Source: Haloimpatiens lingqiaonensis
Lineage (GTDB): Bacteria; Bacillota; Clostridia; Clostridiales; Clostridiaceae
DNA: 64,000 nucleotides
Reading direction: 5' to 3' (one strand)
NCBI RefSeq assembly: GCF_044502415.1
Contig: NZ_CP172402.1
The notes beneath the pieces were generated by a model that saw only the letters and a program-made list of their open reading frames with translations, did no database searches and was not told the DNA's origin. Within the stretch, counting starts at the first letter, position 1, and each line of letters starts with the position of its first letter. Made by a program: the position numbers and the translations under genes. This document shows positions 34,480-42,897 of this stretch, piece after piece.

Positions 34480-35658
34480 TTACCTCTCACTTATCATTTC
34501 TAAAAAGCTTTCCCCATTCCTTATAGCTTCCACATTAAATATATCCGCTACCGTTTGACCCATGTCAGAGAAAGTTTTTCTTGTTTTTAGGTCCACGCCT
34601 TGAGAAAGCGCTTTACCATAAGCTAAAAATGGAACGTATTCTCTTGTGTGGTCTGTGCCTTCTGTAGTTGGATCGCAGCCGTGGTCTGCTGTTATGAATA
34701 GTACGTCGTCATCTTTCATTTCAGCCATTATTTCTGCTAATCTTACGTCAAAGGCTTCTAGTCCTCTTCCATATTCCTCTACATTATTTCTGTGTCCCCA
34801 CTTCATGTCGAAATCTACAAGGTTTGTGAATATAAGTCCTTTTTTGTTTGCTCTCATGTATTCTAAAGTCTTGTCAACTCCATCCATGTTGTCCGTGGTG
34901 TGCACTGCTTCTGTGATTCCAGCGCCTTGGAATATGTCCTCTATTTTACCTACTGCCATAACATTTAGGCCTGCACTCTTTAAGTTGTCTAAAACTGTTG
35001 CATGTATTGGTTTTAATGAAAAGTCTCTTCTGTTTGGAGTTCTTGTGAAGTTTCCTGCTGTCTTTCCTACAAAAGGTCTTGCTATAACTCTAGCTACAGC
35101 ATGCTGTCCTACTAGCATATCTCTAGCTATTTGACACATTTTGTATAATTCTTCCACTGAGTAAACATCTTCATTAGCAGCTATTTGGAATACACTGTCT
35201 GCTGAAGTGTAAACTATTGGATATCCTGTCTTTATGTGTTCTTCACCAAGTTCATCTAAAATAGCTGTACCTGATGCTGGTTTATTACCAAGGGTTTTTG
35301 TTCCTATAGCTTTTTCAAAAGCATCTATTATTTCCTTTGGAAATCCTTGTGGATATGTTGGGAATGCCTTGTCTAGCTGTATTCCTGCCATCTCCCAGTG
35401 TCCTGTGGTGGTATCCTTTCCATCAGAGGCTTCAGCAAATCTTCCATAGCATCCTACAGGATTATCCACTTTATTTATATTTTTCATTCCTTCTATATTA
35501 CCAAGTCCTAATTTCTCCATGTTAGGAAGCTTTAATCCTCCCAATCTAGAAGATACGTTCCCTATGGTATTGGCTCCCACATCACCATATTTTGATGCAT
35601 CTGGCATTTCACCCATACCTACGCTGTCTAGTACTATCCATACAACTCTATTAATCAT
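34480..35658 (-). CDS. deoB: Phosphopentomutase
   Basis: Interconverts (deoxy)ribose 1- and 5-phosphate in nucleoside breakdown. The 392-residue alkaline-phosphatase-fold protein has all landmarks: VWIVLDSVGMGEMPDA with the metal Asp and GANTIGN near 30. DGKDTTTGHWEMAG near 80 carries the phospho-Thr, VYTSADSVFQIAANED lies near 150, and FITADHGCDPTTEGTDHT near 323 holds the metal His/Asp. The ATG has only a weak ribosome site at normal spacing. GGAAG lies further up, separated by a small GTAAAC/GTTTAC hairpin. It lies upstream of nupC on the same strand, but 800 bases of repeats intervene. Confidence 0.96.
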   Translation of the reverse strand: MINRVVWIVLDSVGMGEMPDASKYGDVGANTIGNVSSRLGGLKLPNMEKLGLGNIEGMKNINKVDNPVGCYGRFAEASDGKDTTTGHWEMAGIQLDKAFPTYPQGFPKEIIDAFEKAIGTKTLGNKPASGTAILDELGEEHIKTGYPIVYTSADSVFQIAANEDVYSVEELYKMCQIARDMLVGQHAVARVIARPFVGKTAGNFTRTPNRRDFSLKPIHATVLDNLKSAGLNVMAVGKIEDIFQGAGITEAVHTTDNMDGVDKTLEYMRANKKGLIFTNLVDFDMKWGHRNNVEEYGRGLEAFDVRLAEIMAEMKDDDVLFITADHGCDPTTEGTDHTREYVPFLAYGKALSQGVDLKTRKTFSDMGQTVADIFNVEAIRNGESFLEMISER

Positions 35659-36792
35659 ATTTTCTACCGTTACGTAAACTTTATGTTTACTTCCTTTTTC
35701 AACGTGTGCGATTTTGTATTTCCAAAGGGTATACTACTTTTGTTTGGATATACTACTTTCGTTTGGTCCCACACTCCAAAGGCTTAAATTCGGATGTAAC
35801 TCACCCTACCTATTAACACTATCCTTTGTGTGTTCAGTGTTAATTTAACGGTTTTTCAACTCCCTTCACATTTTATTTGACCATTTAATTCCTTTTGCAA
35901 TCCGCAATTGTAAACTCGTCCACCACTTGCTCACGCTGAAGCCATGGACTCTTAGTTAAATTTTACAGTATAAATTTAATTTTATATTTCCAATTACAAC
36001 TTTATTTTGCTTTTTTAAAAAGGTTTTTATTAATTTTATCATACTTTTACGTACTTCTGTGAAGTTTTGTTAATTATTACTATTTACCTTTTGAAAAAGA
36101 TTTATACCTTTTCGATATTACTTTTATTTAATAATAGGTAAATTTGAATTTTTAAAATATAAATTTTATTTAATTACAGATAATTTTACATTACATAAAA
36201 TATTTAAATGCAAATTTTAGTATGAATTTTAATTGAATCTGTAATTTTTTCATTACATGTTACCGCTTACATATAATTTTTATCATATTGAGAGCAAAAA
36301 GTAAATAAAAAATATTATTCTTTTTTGGTAATTATTAAAATTTAATATACATTATGTTTCAATGTAATTTTTTACAGAAATTGTTTACATGTACTATTTT
36401 ATCGGTTTTTTTATTTAATTTATTTTAAATATTTTCATGTATTTTATTTTTAATTTTACATAAAATATTTTTATATGTTCATCATAAAATTATATTTTTT
36501 CTGCAAAATATAACTTTTTTAATAAATTAATGAAAAATTTCTTAAAAGTACTTTCTAATTAATAATAATTATTATATAATATAAATATAACAAAGAACAA
36601 AATTGAATAGCAAATATTAAATATCAAATATCAAAGAACAAATATTAAATATCAAAGAACAAATATCAAATATCAAATATCAAAGAACAAATATCAAATA
36701 TCAAATATTAAATGGCAAAAAACAAATGTTAAGATTATACACTAAAAATTAATATAAAAGATTAAATATTCTGTTAGGAAGGAAGTGAAAAG
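35659..36792. other. Gene-free AT-rich spacer between divergent deoB and trxB
   Basis: More than 1.1 kb without a credible gene. 35727-35765 has a directly repeated ATACTACTTTTGTTTGG-like motif near the deoB leader. 36000-36600 is homopolymer-rich. 36605-36725 is a TCAAATA/TTAAATA heptad array broken by AAGAACA. Promoters for both genes must lie here, but I could not choose one confidently. No purine riboswitch core was found. Confidence 0.6.
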
Positions 36793-36816
36793 TACCGTTA
36801 GCTTTCGGTATGAGCT
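36777..36816 (+). promoter_or_regulatory. Ribosome site separated from the trxB start by a small hairpin
   Basis: GGAAGGAAG at 36777-36785 is the only strong ribosome-binding sequence near the trxB ATG at 36817 but is about 31 bases away. Between them TACCG and CGGTA (36793-36797 and 36806-36810) can form a stem, leaving about 13 unpaired bases. The hairpin may bring the site into range. Confidence 0.4.
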
Positions 36817-37755
36817 ATGGAAAAGCAAGTAATTAATTTAGATTTAATCATTGTAGGTGCTGGTCCTGCTGGTCTGGCTGCAGCAGTATATGCTTCCCGC
36901 TCAAAACTGGATACCTTGGTTTTGGAAAATAAAATCATAGGCGGTCAAGTTAGAGATAGCTATAGGGTGGATAATTATCCTGGTTTCCCCTACATAACTG
37001 GCGAGGATCTCTCTAACAATTTTCAAAAGCATGCTTTGGAGGCTGGAGCGAAGATTGATGAATTTGACAACATAGTATCCATGAAGCTAGGCAGCGAAGA
37101 AAAAATAGTTGAAACTTCTAAAAAAATATATAAACCCCATGCGGTTATATTGGCTACAGGTTCTAACAATAGACTTTTGCCTGTGCCTGAGGAGAAAAAA
37201 TTCCACGGCAACGGTGTCCACTATTGTGAACTTTGCGATGGTGCCCTTTATGAGGGTAAGGATTTGATAGTGGTTGGCGGAGGAAATTCAGCTATTGAAG
37301 GTGCCATTGTTTTATCTAAATTTGCAAAAAACCTAAATATTATACACCAATTCGACTATCTTCAAGCTAATAAAACCAATGAAGAGGAGCTTGCTACAAA
37401 AACTAATGTTAAATTTATATGGAATAGTGAAGTTCGCCATGTATTAGGTGAAAGCTCAGTTACGGGGGTTCAAATTGAAAATGTTAAAACAGGAGAACTT
37501 TCTGAGGTAAAAACTGACGGTGTATTTGTGTATATTGGAAGAGTTGCTAATAATGAATTGTTTAAGCACTATATAAAATTAGACAACTGGGGTCATGTGC
37601 TTACAAATGAAAATATGGAGACAAATATAAAAGGTGTTTATGCTGCTGGAGATTTACGCTCAAAAACCATTAGGCAACTGACTACTGCTGTATCCGATGG
37701 AACTATTGCCGCTTTGGCAGCGGAGAAGTATATTATGGAGAGAAAGAGGGTATAA
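36817..37755 (+). CDS. trxB: Thioredoxin reductase-like flavoprotein (Cp34 type)
   Basis: The 312-residue FAD/NAD(P)H disulfide reductase has a FAD-binding VGAGPAGLAAAVYASRSK near 10, a redox motif CELC near 136, and the nucleotide-binding VVGGGNSAIEGA near 153. It ends with GVYAAGDLRSK near 270. It is followed after 2 bases by a CPWC glutaredoxin-like gene and then by a peroxiredoxin. This gene set matches the C. pasteurianum Cp34-Cp9-Cp20 system, where an NADH-using TrxB-like enzyme reduces the peroxiredoxin through the glutaredoxin. The pyridine nucleotide preference here is inferred from that parallel. Confidence 0.92.
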   Translation: MEKQVINLDLIIVGAGPAGLAAAVYASRSKLDTLVLENKIIGGQVRDSYRVDNYPGFPYITGEDLSNNFQKHALEAGAKIDEFDNIVSMKLGSEEKIVETSKKIYKPHAVILATGSNNRLLPVPEEKKFHGNGVHYCELCDGALYEGKDLIVVGGGNSAIEGAIVLSKFAKNLNIIHQFDYLQANKTNEEELATKTNVKFIWNSEVRHVLGESSVTGVQIENVKTGELSEVKTDGVFVYIGRVANNELFKHYIKLDNWGHVLTNENMETNIKGVYAAGDLRSKTIRQLTTAVSDGTIAALAAEKYIMERKRV

Positions 37756-37757
37756 TT

Positions 37758-37985
37758 ATGGTAAAAGTTTTTTCAACACCAACATGTCCATGGTGTAAAA
37801 AGGTTAAGGATTATTTAAAATCTAATAATGTGGAATTCCAGGATATCAATGTGGCTGAGGATGTAGCTGCTAGAAAGGAAATGTTCCAAATTTCAAATCA
37901 AATGGGAGTTCCTGTTGTACAAATAGATCACAAGGTAATTCTTGGCTTTGACAAGGATGCTATTGATGAGACTTTAGGACTTTAG
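37758..37985 (+). CDS. Glutaredoxin-like redox carrier (Cp9/NrdH type)
   Basis: The 75-residue thioredoxin-fold protein has active site CPWC (residues 11-14) in VFSTPTCPWCKKVKDYL. The cis-proline segment is MGVPVVQID, followed by VILGFDKDAID, which resembles the glutaredoxin glutathione-site region although clostridia generally lack glutathione. It should shuttle electrons from the flavoprotein upstream to the peroxiredoxin downstream. The three genes are spaced by 2 and 23 bases. Confidence 0.92.
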   Translation: MVKVFSTPTCPWCKKVKDYLKSNNVEFQDINVAEDVAARKEMFQISNQMGVPVVQIDHKVILGFDKDAIDETLGL

Positions 37986-38008
37986 TATAGAAAGGAGTTG
38001 TTTTAACT

Positions 38009-38530
38009 ATGGATAGATTAGTAGGCAAAAATGCACCTGATTTCACAATGAATGCCGTAAAGGGTGACGGCAGTGAATTTACACAGGTAAGTCTTAAGGA
38101 TTATAAGGGCAAGTGGCTAGTTATGTTTTTCTACCCACTGGATTTTACATTTGTTTGTCCTACTGAAATAACAGGCTTTAGTAAACGATATGAAGATTTT
38201 ACTAAGGTAGGCGCCGAACTGCTTGCAGTTAGCTGCGATAGCCAATATTCTCATGAAGCTTGGATTAAGGGTGATCTAGGGAAAATTAAATTTCCTATAG
38301 CTTCTGATATTACAAAGGTTGTATCTGACAACTATGGTATATTGATTAAAGAAGAGGGTATTTCTTTGAGAGGTTTATTTATAATAGATCCTGAAGGAGT
38401 AATTAGGTATAGTGTGGTTCACGACTTGAATGTAGGTAGAAGTGTAGATGAAACTCTACGTGTTCTTAAGGCTCTAAAAACCGGCGGCATGTGTGCCGTA
38501 GACTGGAGCGAAGGCGATAAAACTTTATAG
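38009..38530 (+). CDS. 2-Cys peroxiredoxin (AhpC/Cp20-like)
   Basis: The 173-residue peroxidase has the peroxidatic Cys in FYPLDFTFVCPTEI (near residue 50), the conserved Arg and Trp further on (AVSCDSQYSHEAWI), and a C-terminal resolving Cys in GGMCAVDW. It reduces H2O2 and organic peroxides in the cytoplasm. AAGGAG precedes the ATG. It is the last gene of the trio; a terminator lies at 38747-38787 after a repeat-rich tail. Confidence 0.93.
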   Translation: MDRLVGKNAPDFTMNAVKGDGSEFTQVSLKDYKGKWLVMFFYPLDFTFVCPTEITGFSKRYEDFTKVGAELLAVSCDSQYSHEAWIKGDLGKIKFPIASDITKVVSDNYGILIKEEGISLRGLFIIDPEGVIRYSVVHDLNVGRSVDETLRVLKALKTGGMCAVDWSEGDKTL

Positions 38531-38745
38531 TAAACGCAGTAAAGTCGATATAAGGTAAATATTCCAAAATAGACATAAAGTAACTAGCAAAAATAGAGGT
38601 AAAATAAATATCCCAAAATCAATATAAAGTAATATCCCCAAATAGACATAAAGTAAATGCCAAAAATAGAGATAAAGTAAATATCCCAGCAGATATCTAG
38701 TAGATATATAAAGTAAATATATAGTAGATATCAGTATATATATTG
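38531..38745. repeat. Degenerate tandem repeat in the 3' tail of the peroxiredoxin transcript
   Basis: Irregular units containing AATAGACATAAAGTAA, AAAATAGAGATAAAGTAA and similar recur about every 30-35 bases. They run from the gene stop to the terminator. No ORF is present. Confidence 0.65.
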
Positions 38746-38746
38746 G

Positions 38747-38787
38747 AAATCCAAAAGAAGGTCATCCCCTCTTCTTTTGGATTTTTT
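38747..38787 (+). terminator. Terminator of the trxB-grx-prx operon
   Basis: AAATCCAAAAGAAG and CTTCTTTTGGATTT form a 14-bp stem around a ten-base loop, followed by a T-run. It is the first strong terminator after the peroxiredoxin gene. Confidence 0.88.
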
Positions 38788-38909
38788 ATTTCATTAAATA
38801 GAAAATTTATTCTTTTCATACAATGTGCATATATTATAAAATTAGTATTATTATATTTTATAGGACAGTTCATTTTTATTTTGTCACTTGAAATCAATGA
38901 ACTGATAAA

Positions 38910-39034
38910 CAGATCTCTTAGCTTCAGATGGAGTTTTTACTCCAACTGAAGGTTAGAGATCGTTATCCAGGGACGTAGCTGCCGTTATATCCCACTTTGT
39001 TAGAAGTTGGAGTGTTACGGCAGGTAGTCATAGG
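38910..39034 (+). mobile_element. 125-bp REP-like multi-hairpin element (copy 2)
   Basis: Same organisation as 4859-4984: the CAGATCTC start, first stem, TTATCCAGGGAC, GTAG, CTGCCGT/ACGGCAG hairpin, and end at GGATAAA. ATAAA flanks it at 38905-38909 and 39035-39039, as in copy 1. The 3' arm of the second stem has drifted (GTCATAGG), and one mismatch is present in the first stem, so this copy is older. No RAYT gene is near. Confidence 0.85.
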
Positions 39035-39107
39035 ATAAATTAAAGTTTTGAGCAATGAGCAGTAAGCGATGAGCAGTGATTAATGATTAAAAAATCGAGG
39101 TGATATT

Positions 39108-39467
39108 TTGAAAATTTTAAGACAAATTTGTATTATCTTGTTTATAAATTTTATTGGCGAGATAATTCATTTAGCTTTGAGAACATCAATACCTGGCAAT
39201 GTAATAGGCATGATTTTATTGTTGGTTCTTTTATGTACAGGCCTTATGAAGCTTGAACTTATAGAAGAAATAAGCGACTTTTTTCTTAAAAACTTAGCTT
39301 TTTTCTTTTTACCAGCGGGTGTCGGCCTTATTTCCTGTATGTCCCTATTAAGTGGAAACTGGGGAACCATTTTATTAATATGCCTTTTGTCTACTATAGT
39401 TGTTATAGTGGTAACAGGATTTACTATACAAATTTTAAAGAAAACATCAGAGAAGATGAGCAATTAA
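39108..39467 (+). CDS. lrgA: LrgA/CidA-family holin-like membrane protein
   Basis: The 119-residue protein has four predicted membrane helices and the family segments FINFIGEIIHLAL, SIPGNVIGMILLLVLLCTGL and FFFLPAGVGLIS. Together with LrgB it affects murein hydrolase activity and autolysis, or exports small metabolites such as pyruvate in some Bacillus systems. The TTG start at 39108 has GAGGTG upstream. A 60-base TTAATAA heptad array separates it from lrgB. Confidence 0.9.
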   Translation: MKILRQICIILFINFIGEIIHLALRTSIPGNVIGMILLLVLLCTGLMKLELIEEISDFFLKNLAFFFLPAGVGLISCMSLLSGNWGTILLICLLSTIVVIVVTGFTIQILKKTSEKMSN

Positions 39468-39520
39468 GAATTAATAATTAATAATTAATAATTAATAATT
39501 AATAATTAATTATTAACTAT
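39468..39520. repeat. TTAATAA heptad array between lrgA and lrgB
   Basis: About seven units of ATTAATA follow the lrgA stop directly. They lie inside the likely bicistronic mRNA and contain no hairpin or terminator. Confidence 0.9.
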
Positions 39521-39539
39521 TAAGATGAGGAGTTTTAAA

Positions 39540-40232
39540 ATGAATAACCTTTTTAGCAATCCCCTGTTTGGGATAATAATTTCCGTGGTGGCTTTTGAAA
39601 TAGGAAGTTTTATTTATAAAAAGACAAAAATTCCTTTTTTCAATCCTCTACTAATTTCCATAGCTTTAATAATTTTATTTTTGCAGTGTTTCTCTATAGA
39701 GTTGGAGTCTTATAATAAAGGTGCAAGTATAATAAATTTCTTTTTAGCTCCATCTACAGTGGTTTTGGCAGTGCCTCTTTATAAGAAGATAAATCTTTTA
39801 AAGGCTCATGCTATGCCTATAATAGTGGGCATAACCACTGGTAGCATTGCTGGAATAGTGAGCATTATATATCTTTGCAAATTGTTTAATTTAGACACAA
39901 AATTGAGCATTTCTATGATGCCAAAATCCATAACCACACCTATAGGTATTGAAATCTCTAAGCAACTAGGGGGTATTCCTGCAGTTACTGTGGCAGTTAT
40001 CATAATAACGGGAATTATGGGTGCCATAATAGGACCTCTTGTGTGCAAAGCCTTTAGGATTAAGGATAGTGTGGCCTTAGGAGTTTCTCTAGGTACTGCT
40101 TCCCACGCCATAGGCACTACAAAAGCTATGGAGATAGGCGAAGTTGAAGGTGCCATGAGCAGCCTTGCCATAGGCATAGCTGGACTTTTGACCGTATTTT
40201 TAGCACCACTTTTATTTAAGCTATTGCTATAG
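39540..40232 (+). CDS. lrgB: LrgB-family membrane protein
   Basis: The 230-residue protein has about six to seven helices. Conserved segments are LISIALIILFL, FLAPSTVVLAVPLY near 70, SMMPKSITTPIGIEIS near 125 (family hallmark PKSVTTPIA) and SLGTASHAIGTTKAMEIGE near 185. The ATG at 39540 is chosen because GAGGAG ends 7 bases upstream; a frame opening at 39525 overlaps that site. It forms a pair with lrgA. Confidence 0.93.
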   Translation: MNNLFSNPLFGIIISVVAFEIGSFIYKKTKIPFFNPLLISIALIILFLQCFSIELESYNKGASIINFFLAPSTVVLAVPLYKKINLLKAHAMPIIVGITTGSIAGIVSIIYLCKLFNLDTKLSISMMPKSITTPIGIEISKQLGGIPAVTVAVIIITGIMGAIIGPLVCKAFRIKDSVALGVSLGTASHAIGTTKAMEIGEVEGAMSSLAIGIAGLLTVFLAPLLFKLLL

Positions 40233-40291
40233 CAGTACCCCAGTGGTAAAGATTTTTCCAGTTAAACTAGAAAAATCTTCACCACTGGGGT
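40233..40291. terminator. Terminator after lrgB, long CACCCCAGTGGT stem
   Basis: GTACCCCAGTGGTAAAGATT and AATCTTCACCACTGGGGTGC form a long imperfect stem, with GAAAAATC pairing above it. There is little T-run on the right side, but the stem is strong. The CACTGGGGTG core resembles motifs in block R2 and other spacers. Confidence 0.75.
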
Positions 40292-40294
40292 GCT

Positions 40295-40387
40295 TTATAT
40301 CTTTCCTTTTTTGTGGAGATATGTCATAAGAATTAATCCCACTATTATGAAAACAACAGTAAATACGCCCTCCGCTATTAATTCCAT
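40295..40387 (-). CDS. 30-residue single-span membrane peptide
   Basis: The frame begins ATG at 40387 with GGAGG 8 bases upstream and encodes an N-terminal MELIAEG, one hydrophobic helix (VFTVVFIIVGLILMTYL) and a basic end, HKKGKI. The acidic N-terminus and basic C-terminus predict an N-out, C-in single span. It resembles small transporter-associated subunits such as OadG-like peptides, but the match is only general. It lies convergent to lrgB and divergent from the YetF-like gene. Confidence 0.6.
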   Translation of the reverse strand: MELIAEGVFTVVFIIVGLILMTYLHKKGKI

Positions 40388-40512
40388 TTCTAATTCCTCC
40401 AATGTGAACTTATATATAATGAATTGCTATGTAAAATGTATAATTTGAAAAAATATGTATCATATTATTAATGTGATAATTAATTAAAAATTATTCATTG
40501 GAGCGATGTGAT

Positions 40513-41187
40513 ATGAAATTATTTATTGAAGTAACCATACAAACCTTTTTAGCCTTTTTTTCCATACTTTTTATAACTAGAATATTAGGAAGACAACAGG
40601 TGGCTCAGCTTACTGTTTTTGAGTATATAAATGGCATAACCTTTGGCTCTATAGCTGCTACTCTAGCCACGGATACCAACCAAAAAACTTGGCAACACCT
40701 TATAGGACTTTTCCTATTTGGGGCTTTAACCTTTTTAATGTCCTATATATGTGAAAAAAATAGAAATGCATCTAAGATAATTCAAGGGGAACCGGTTATA
40801 GTAATAGAAAATGGTAAAATTTTAGAAGAAAATTTATTGAAGTTTCACTATACTGTAGATGACTTAACCCATCTTCTTAGGAAAAAAGATATATTTGATT
40901 TAAATACTGTTAGATATGGAATTCTTGAAACCACTGGAGAATTAAGTATTTTAAAAAACGATGATTCTCAAATGTATTTGCAAAAGGAAGTAGTGATTAC
41001 TGGCAATATAATATATGAAAATTTAAGAAAGCGAAATTTAGATGTGAAGTGGCTTTTGGATAATCTGAGTTTTATGGGTGTAAAGGACATAAAGGATGTG
41101 TTTTTTGCTTATTTGGATGACAATAATAATTTGTTTGTGGATAAAATGGAAGATCACTTCAAAAAACAAAATGACATAATAGAATAG
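40513..41187 (+). CDS. YetF/DUF421 family membrane protein
   Basis: The product is about 224 residues with three N-terminal helices (FLAFFSILFITRILG, then HLIGLFLFGALTFLMSYIC). Two DUF421 soluble repeats follow, with the typical VIVIENGKILEENL and LLRKKDIFDLNTVRYGILE. Such proteins are widespread in spore formers and often linked to DUF1657 and SpoVA genes; their role is unknown. The ATG at 40513 has GGAG 9 bases upstream. A short terminator follows at 41207. Confidence 0.9.
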   Translation: MKLFIEVTIQTFLAFFSILFITRILGRQQVAQLTVFEYINGITFGSIAATLATDTNQKTWQHLIGLFLFGALTFLMSYICEKNRNASKIIQGEPVIVIENGKILEENLLKFHYTVDDLTHLLRKKDIFDLNTVRYGILETTGELSILKNDDSQMYLQKEVVITGNIIYENLRKRNLDVKWLLDNLSFMGVKDIKDVFFAYLDDNNNLFVDKMEDHFKKQNDIIE

Positions 41188-41206
41188 GTGACCTGGGGGC
41201 ATAGGA

Positions 41207-41241
41207 AAAGGGCTCATAATATCTTTTAGGATGAGCCCTTT
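41207..41241. terminator. Bidirectional terminator between convergent genes
   Basis: AAAGGGCTCAT and ATGAGCCCTTT form an 11-bp stem with a 13-base loop, serving the rightward YetF-like gene and the leftward amidase gene. Confidence 0.9.
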
Positions 41242-41248
41242 GTTTATA

Positions 41249-42772
41249 TTATTTTTTACCTAAAAAATTTAATATTCCATGGGATATTGCTTCTGCAAAT
41301 TTTTGTTGGTAGGTATTACTTCTTAATATTCTTTCCTCATTTGGATTACTTATAAAGGCTAATTCAGTTAGTATAGATGGACATGATGCCCATTTATTTA
41401 CATAGTAATTTGCAGTTTTAACGCCTCTATTACTTAGTCCAATTTCATTTACAAGGCACTTTTGAATAGCTTCTGCCAACTTCTTACTCTCTCCATTTTG
41501 ATTATTATTTAATGAAAAATATGTTTCTATTCCCTTTGCCGCACTATTAAAAGCATTACAGTGTATACTTACAAAATAATCTGCCCCTGATTCTCTAGCA
41601 ATATTTACTCGTGCTTTTAAATCTTCAGATTCATTTGATTGCCAATATACCTTGTCACTAGTTCTGGTATATACTACATCAATTCCCTTATCAGATAGTA
41701 TCTTTCCTAATTTTAATGCCACTGCTAAAGTAACATCTTTTTCTTTTAATCCAGTAGGACCTACAGCTCCAGAATCGTATCCTCCGTGTCCTGGATCTAT
41801 ACATATTTTTTTTCTAATCATAAATATTCTATCTATAATATTGTTTGAAACAACTTTTTCTCCACCCAATATATTTATGTATGCTCCTTCTGTTAATCTA
41901 TTTCTTAAAAATTTACCCATATCAGCATTTATATCATTATTACACAAAGCAACGAAAGTACCATCATTGGCAGCCGCTGCTGAAGCTACTATGGCATCCG
42001 GAAAATTCACACCACTAGTTATGTATACATTATTTAAATTTTGATTCATAAACTTTTCCACTACTTTGTAGTTGGTTTCATACCTATCTTTGCCATAAAT
42101 TCTTTCAGCCCTAGGTATTTTATTAAACACCGAATCCGATATTACCTTGGGACCACTTATTACATATACATCAGAAAAACCTTTACTTTTTATGTACTCA
42201 ATGCTTTTAGCATCTATCGAATTATTCTCTGACAATATTATAGGTGCAGAGTCTCTAGCAGCTATAGATCCTATAGATACGGCATCTGGAAAATCTTGTC
42301 CCAGCACTACAAAAGCACTATTTACGGTTTTAATCCTCTTAGCTACTTCAAGGCTTGTCTCATATCTGTTATCTCCACTAATTCTTTCTACTTTCACTTT
42401 AATATTCTTAAGCTCTTTTTCCACAGAAGGAAAAATTACCCCTTCTCCGCCTATTAAATATACTTTTTTTGCCTTTAATCTTAAGATTTCATTTTTAACT
42501 TCTGAATCTAACTCCTTATTTATTAACATTATAGGAGCTTTTAATTGTTTTGCCAAGGGTGCTGCACAGAGCGAATCTGGAAAATCATTTCCACTTGCTA
42601 TGATAACATTTTCCGCCAAATTAAATTTTTTATTACTAACCTCGATAGATGTTTTATATCTATCCTTTCCGAATATCCTGTTAGTATTAACAGAACCATA
42701 TACTACTTTAGTTCCTATAAATGTGAACATGCATAAAAAAAGTAGTATAATTAATCTTTTGTTCTTGAACAT
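41249..42772 (-). CDS. N-acetylmuramoyl-L-alanine amidase with three CWB2 repeats
   Basis: The secreted 507-residue protein has a signal peptide (LIILLFLCMFTFIGTKVVYG). Three cell-wall-binding type 2 repeats follow (starting NRIFGKDRYKTSIEVS, VERISGDNRYETSLEVA, AERIYGKDRYETNYKV). A C-terminal Amidase_3 domain follows with the Zn ligands in CIDPGHGGYDSGAVG (near 330), the Glu in KEKDVTLAVAL, VSIHCNAF near 410 and the catalytic Glu in SILTELAFISN near 475. CWB2 anchors proteins to anionic cell-wall polymers. It would cut peptidoglycan at the surface. Monocistronic. Confidence 0.95.
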   Translation of the reverse strand: MFKNKRLIILLFLCMFTFIGTKVVYGSVNTNRIFGKDRYKTSIEVSNKKFNLAENVIIASGNDFPDSLCAAPLAKQLKAPIMLINKELDSEVKNEILRLKAKKVYLIGGEGVIFPSVEKELKNIKVKVERISGDNRYETSLEVAKRIKTVNSAFVVLGQDFPDAVSIGSIAARDSAPIILSENNSIDAKSIEYIKSKGFSDVYVISGPKVISDSVFNKIPRAERIYGKDRYETNYKVVEKFMNQNLNNVYITSGVNFPDAIVASAAAANDGTFVALCNNDINADMGKFLRNRLTEGAYINILGGEKVVSNNIIDRIFMIRKKICIDPGHGGYDSGAVGPTGLKEKDVTLAVALKLGKILSDKGIDVVYTRTSDKVYWQSNESEDLKARVNIARESGADYFVSIHCNAFNSAAKGIETYFSLNNNQNGESKKLAEAIQKCLVNEIGLSNRGVKTANYYVNKWASCPSILTELAFISNPNEERILRSNTYQQKFAEAISHGILNFLGKK

Positions 42773-42897
42773 ACTGCCACCACCTTATATTTTTTTTTAT
42801 ATAGTCTATATATTTTATTATATAAAATATTTAATAAAATTCAAACTCTAACATTTTTCTGGTATTAATAATAAAACCTCATGATTTTGTATTTAAT

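Noticed and set aside
34646..35134. Rightward 162-codon frame opposite deoB
   Set aside because: Antisense shadow of a highly conserved gene; Ser/Pro-rich composition typical of reversed coding sequence.
35640..35720. TTTCTACCG near the deoB start as a possible purine riboswitch core
   Set aside because: It is on the wrong strand for deoB, and the paired P1, P2 and P3 stems are absent.
40233..40291. Treating the CACCCCAGTGGT stem as another REP-like copy
   Set aside because: It lacks the GTAG, CAGATCTC and ATAAA features of the REP-like element and fits a terminator after lrgB.
42147..42851. Rightward 234-codon frame opposite the CWB2 amidase gene
   Set aside because: It is antisense to a complete, well-supported gene, with no ribosome site and no recognisable motif; it follows from the codon bias of the true strand.
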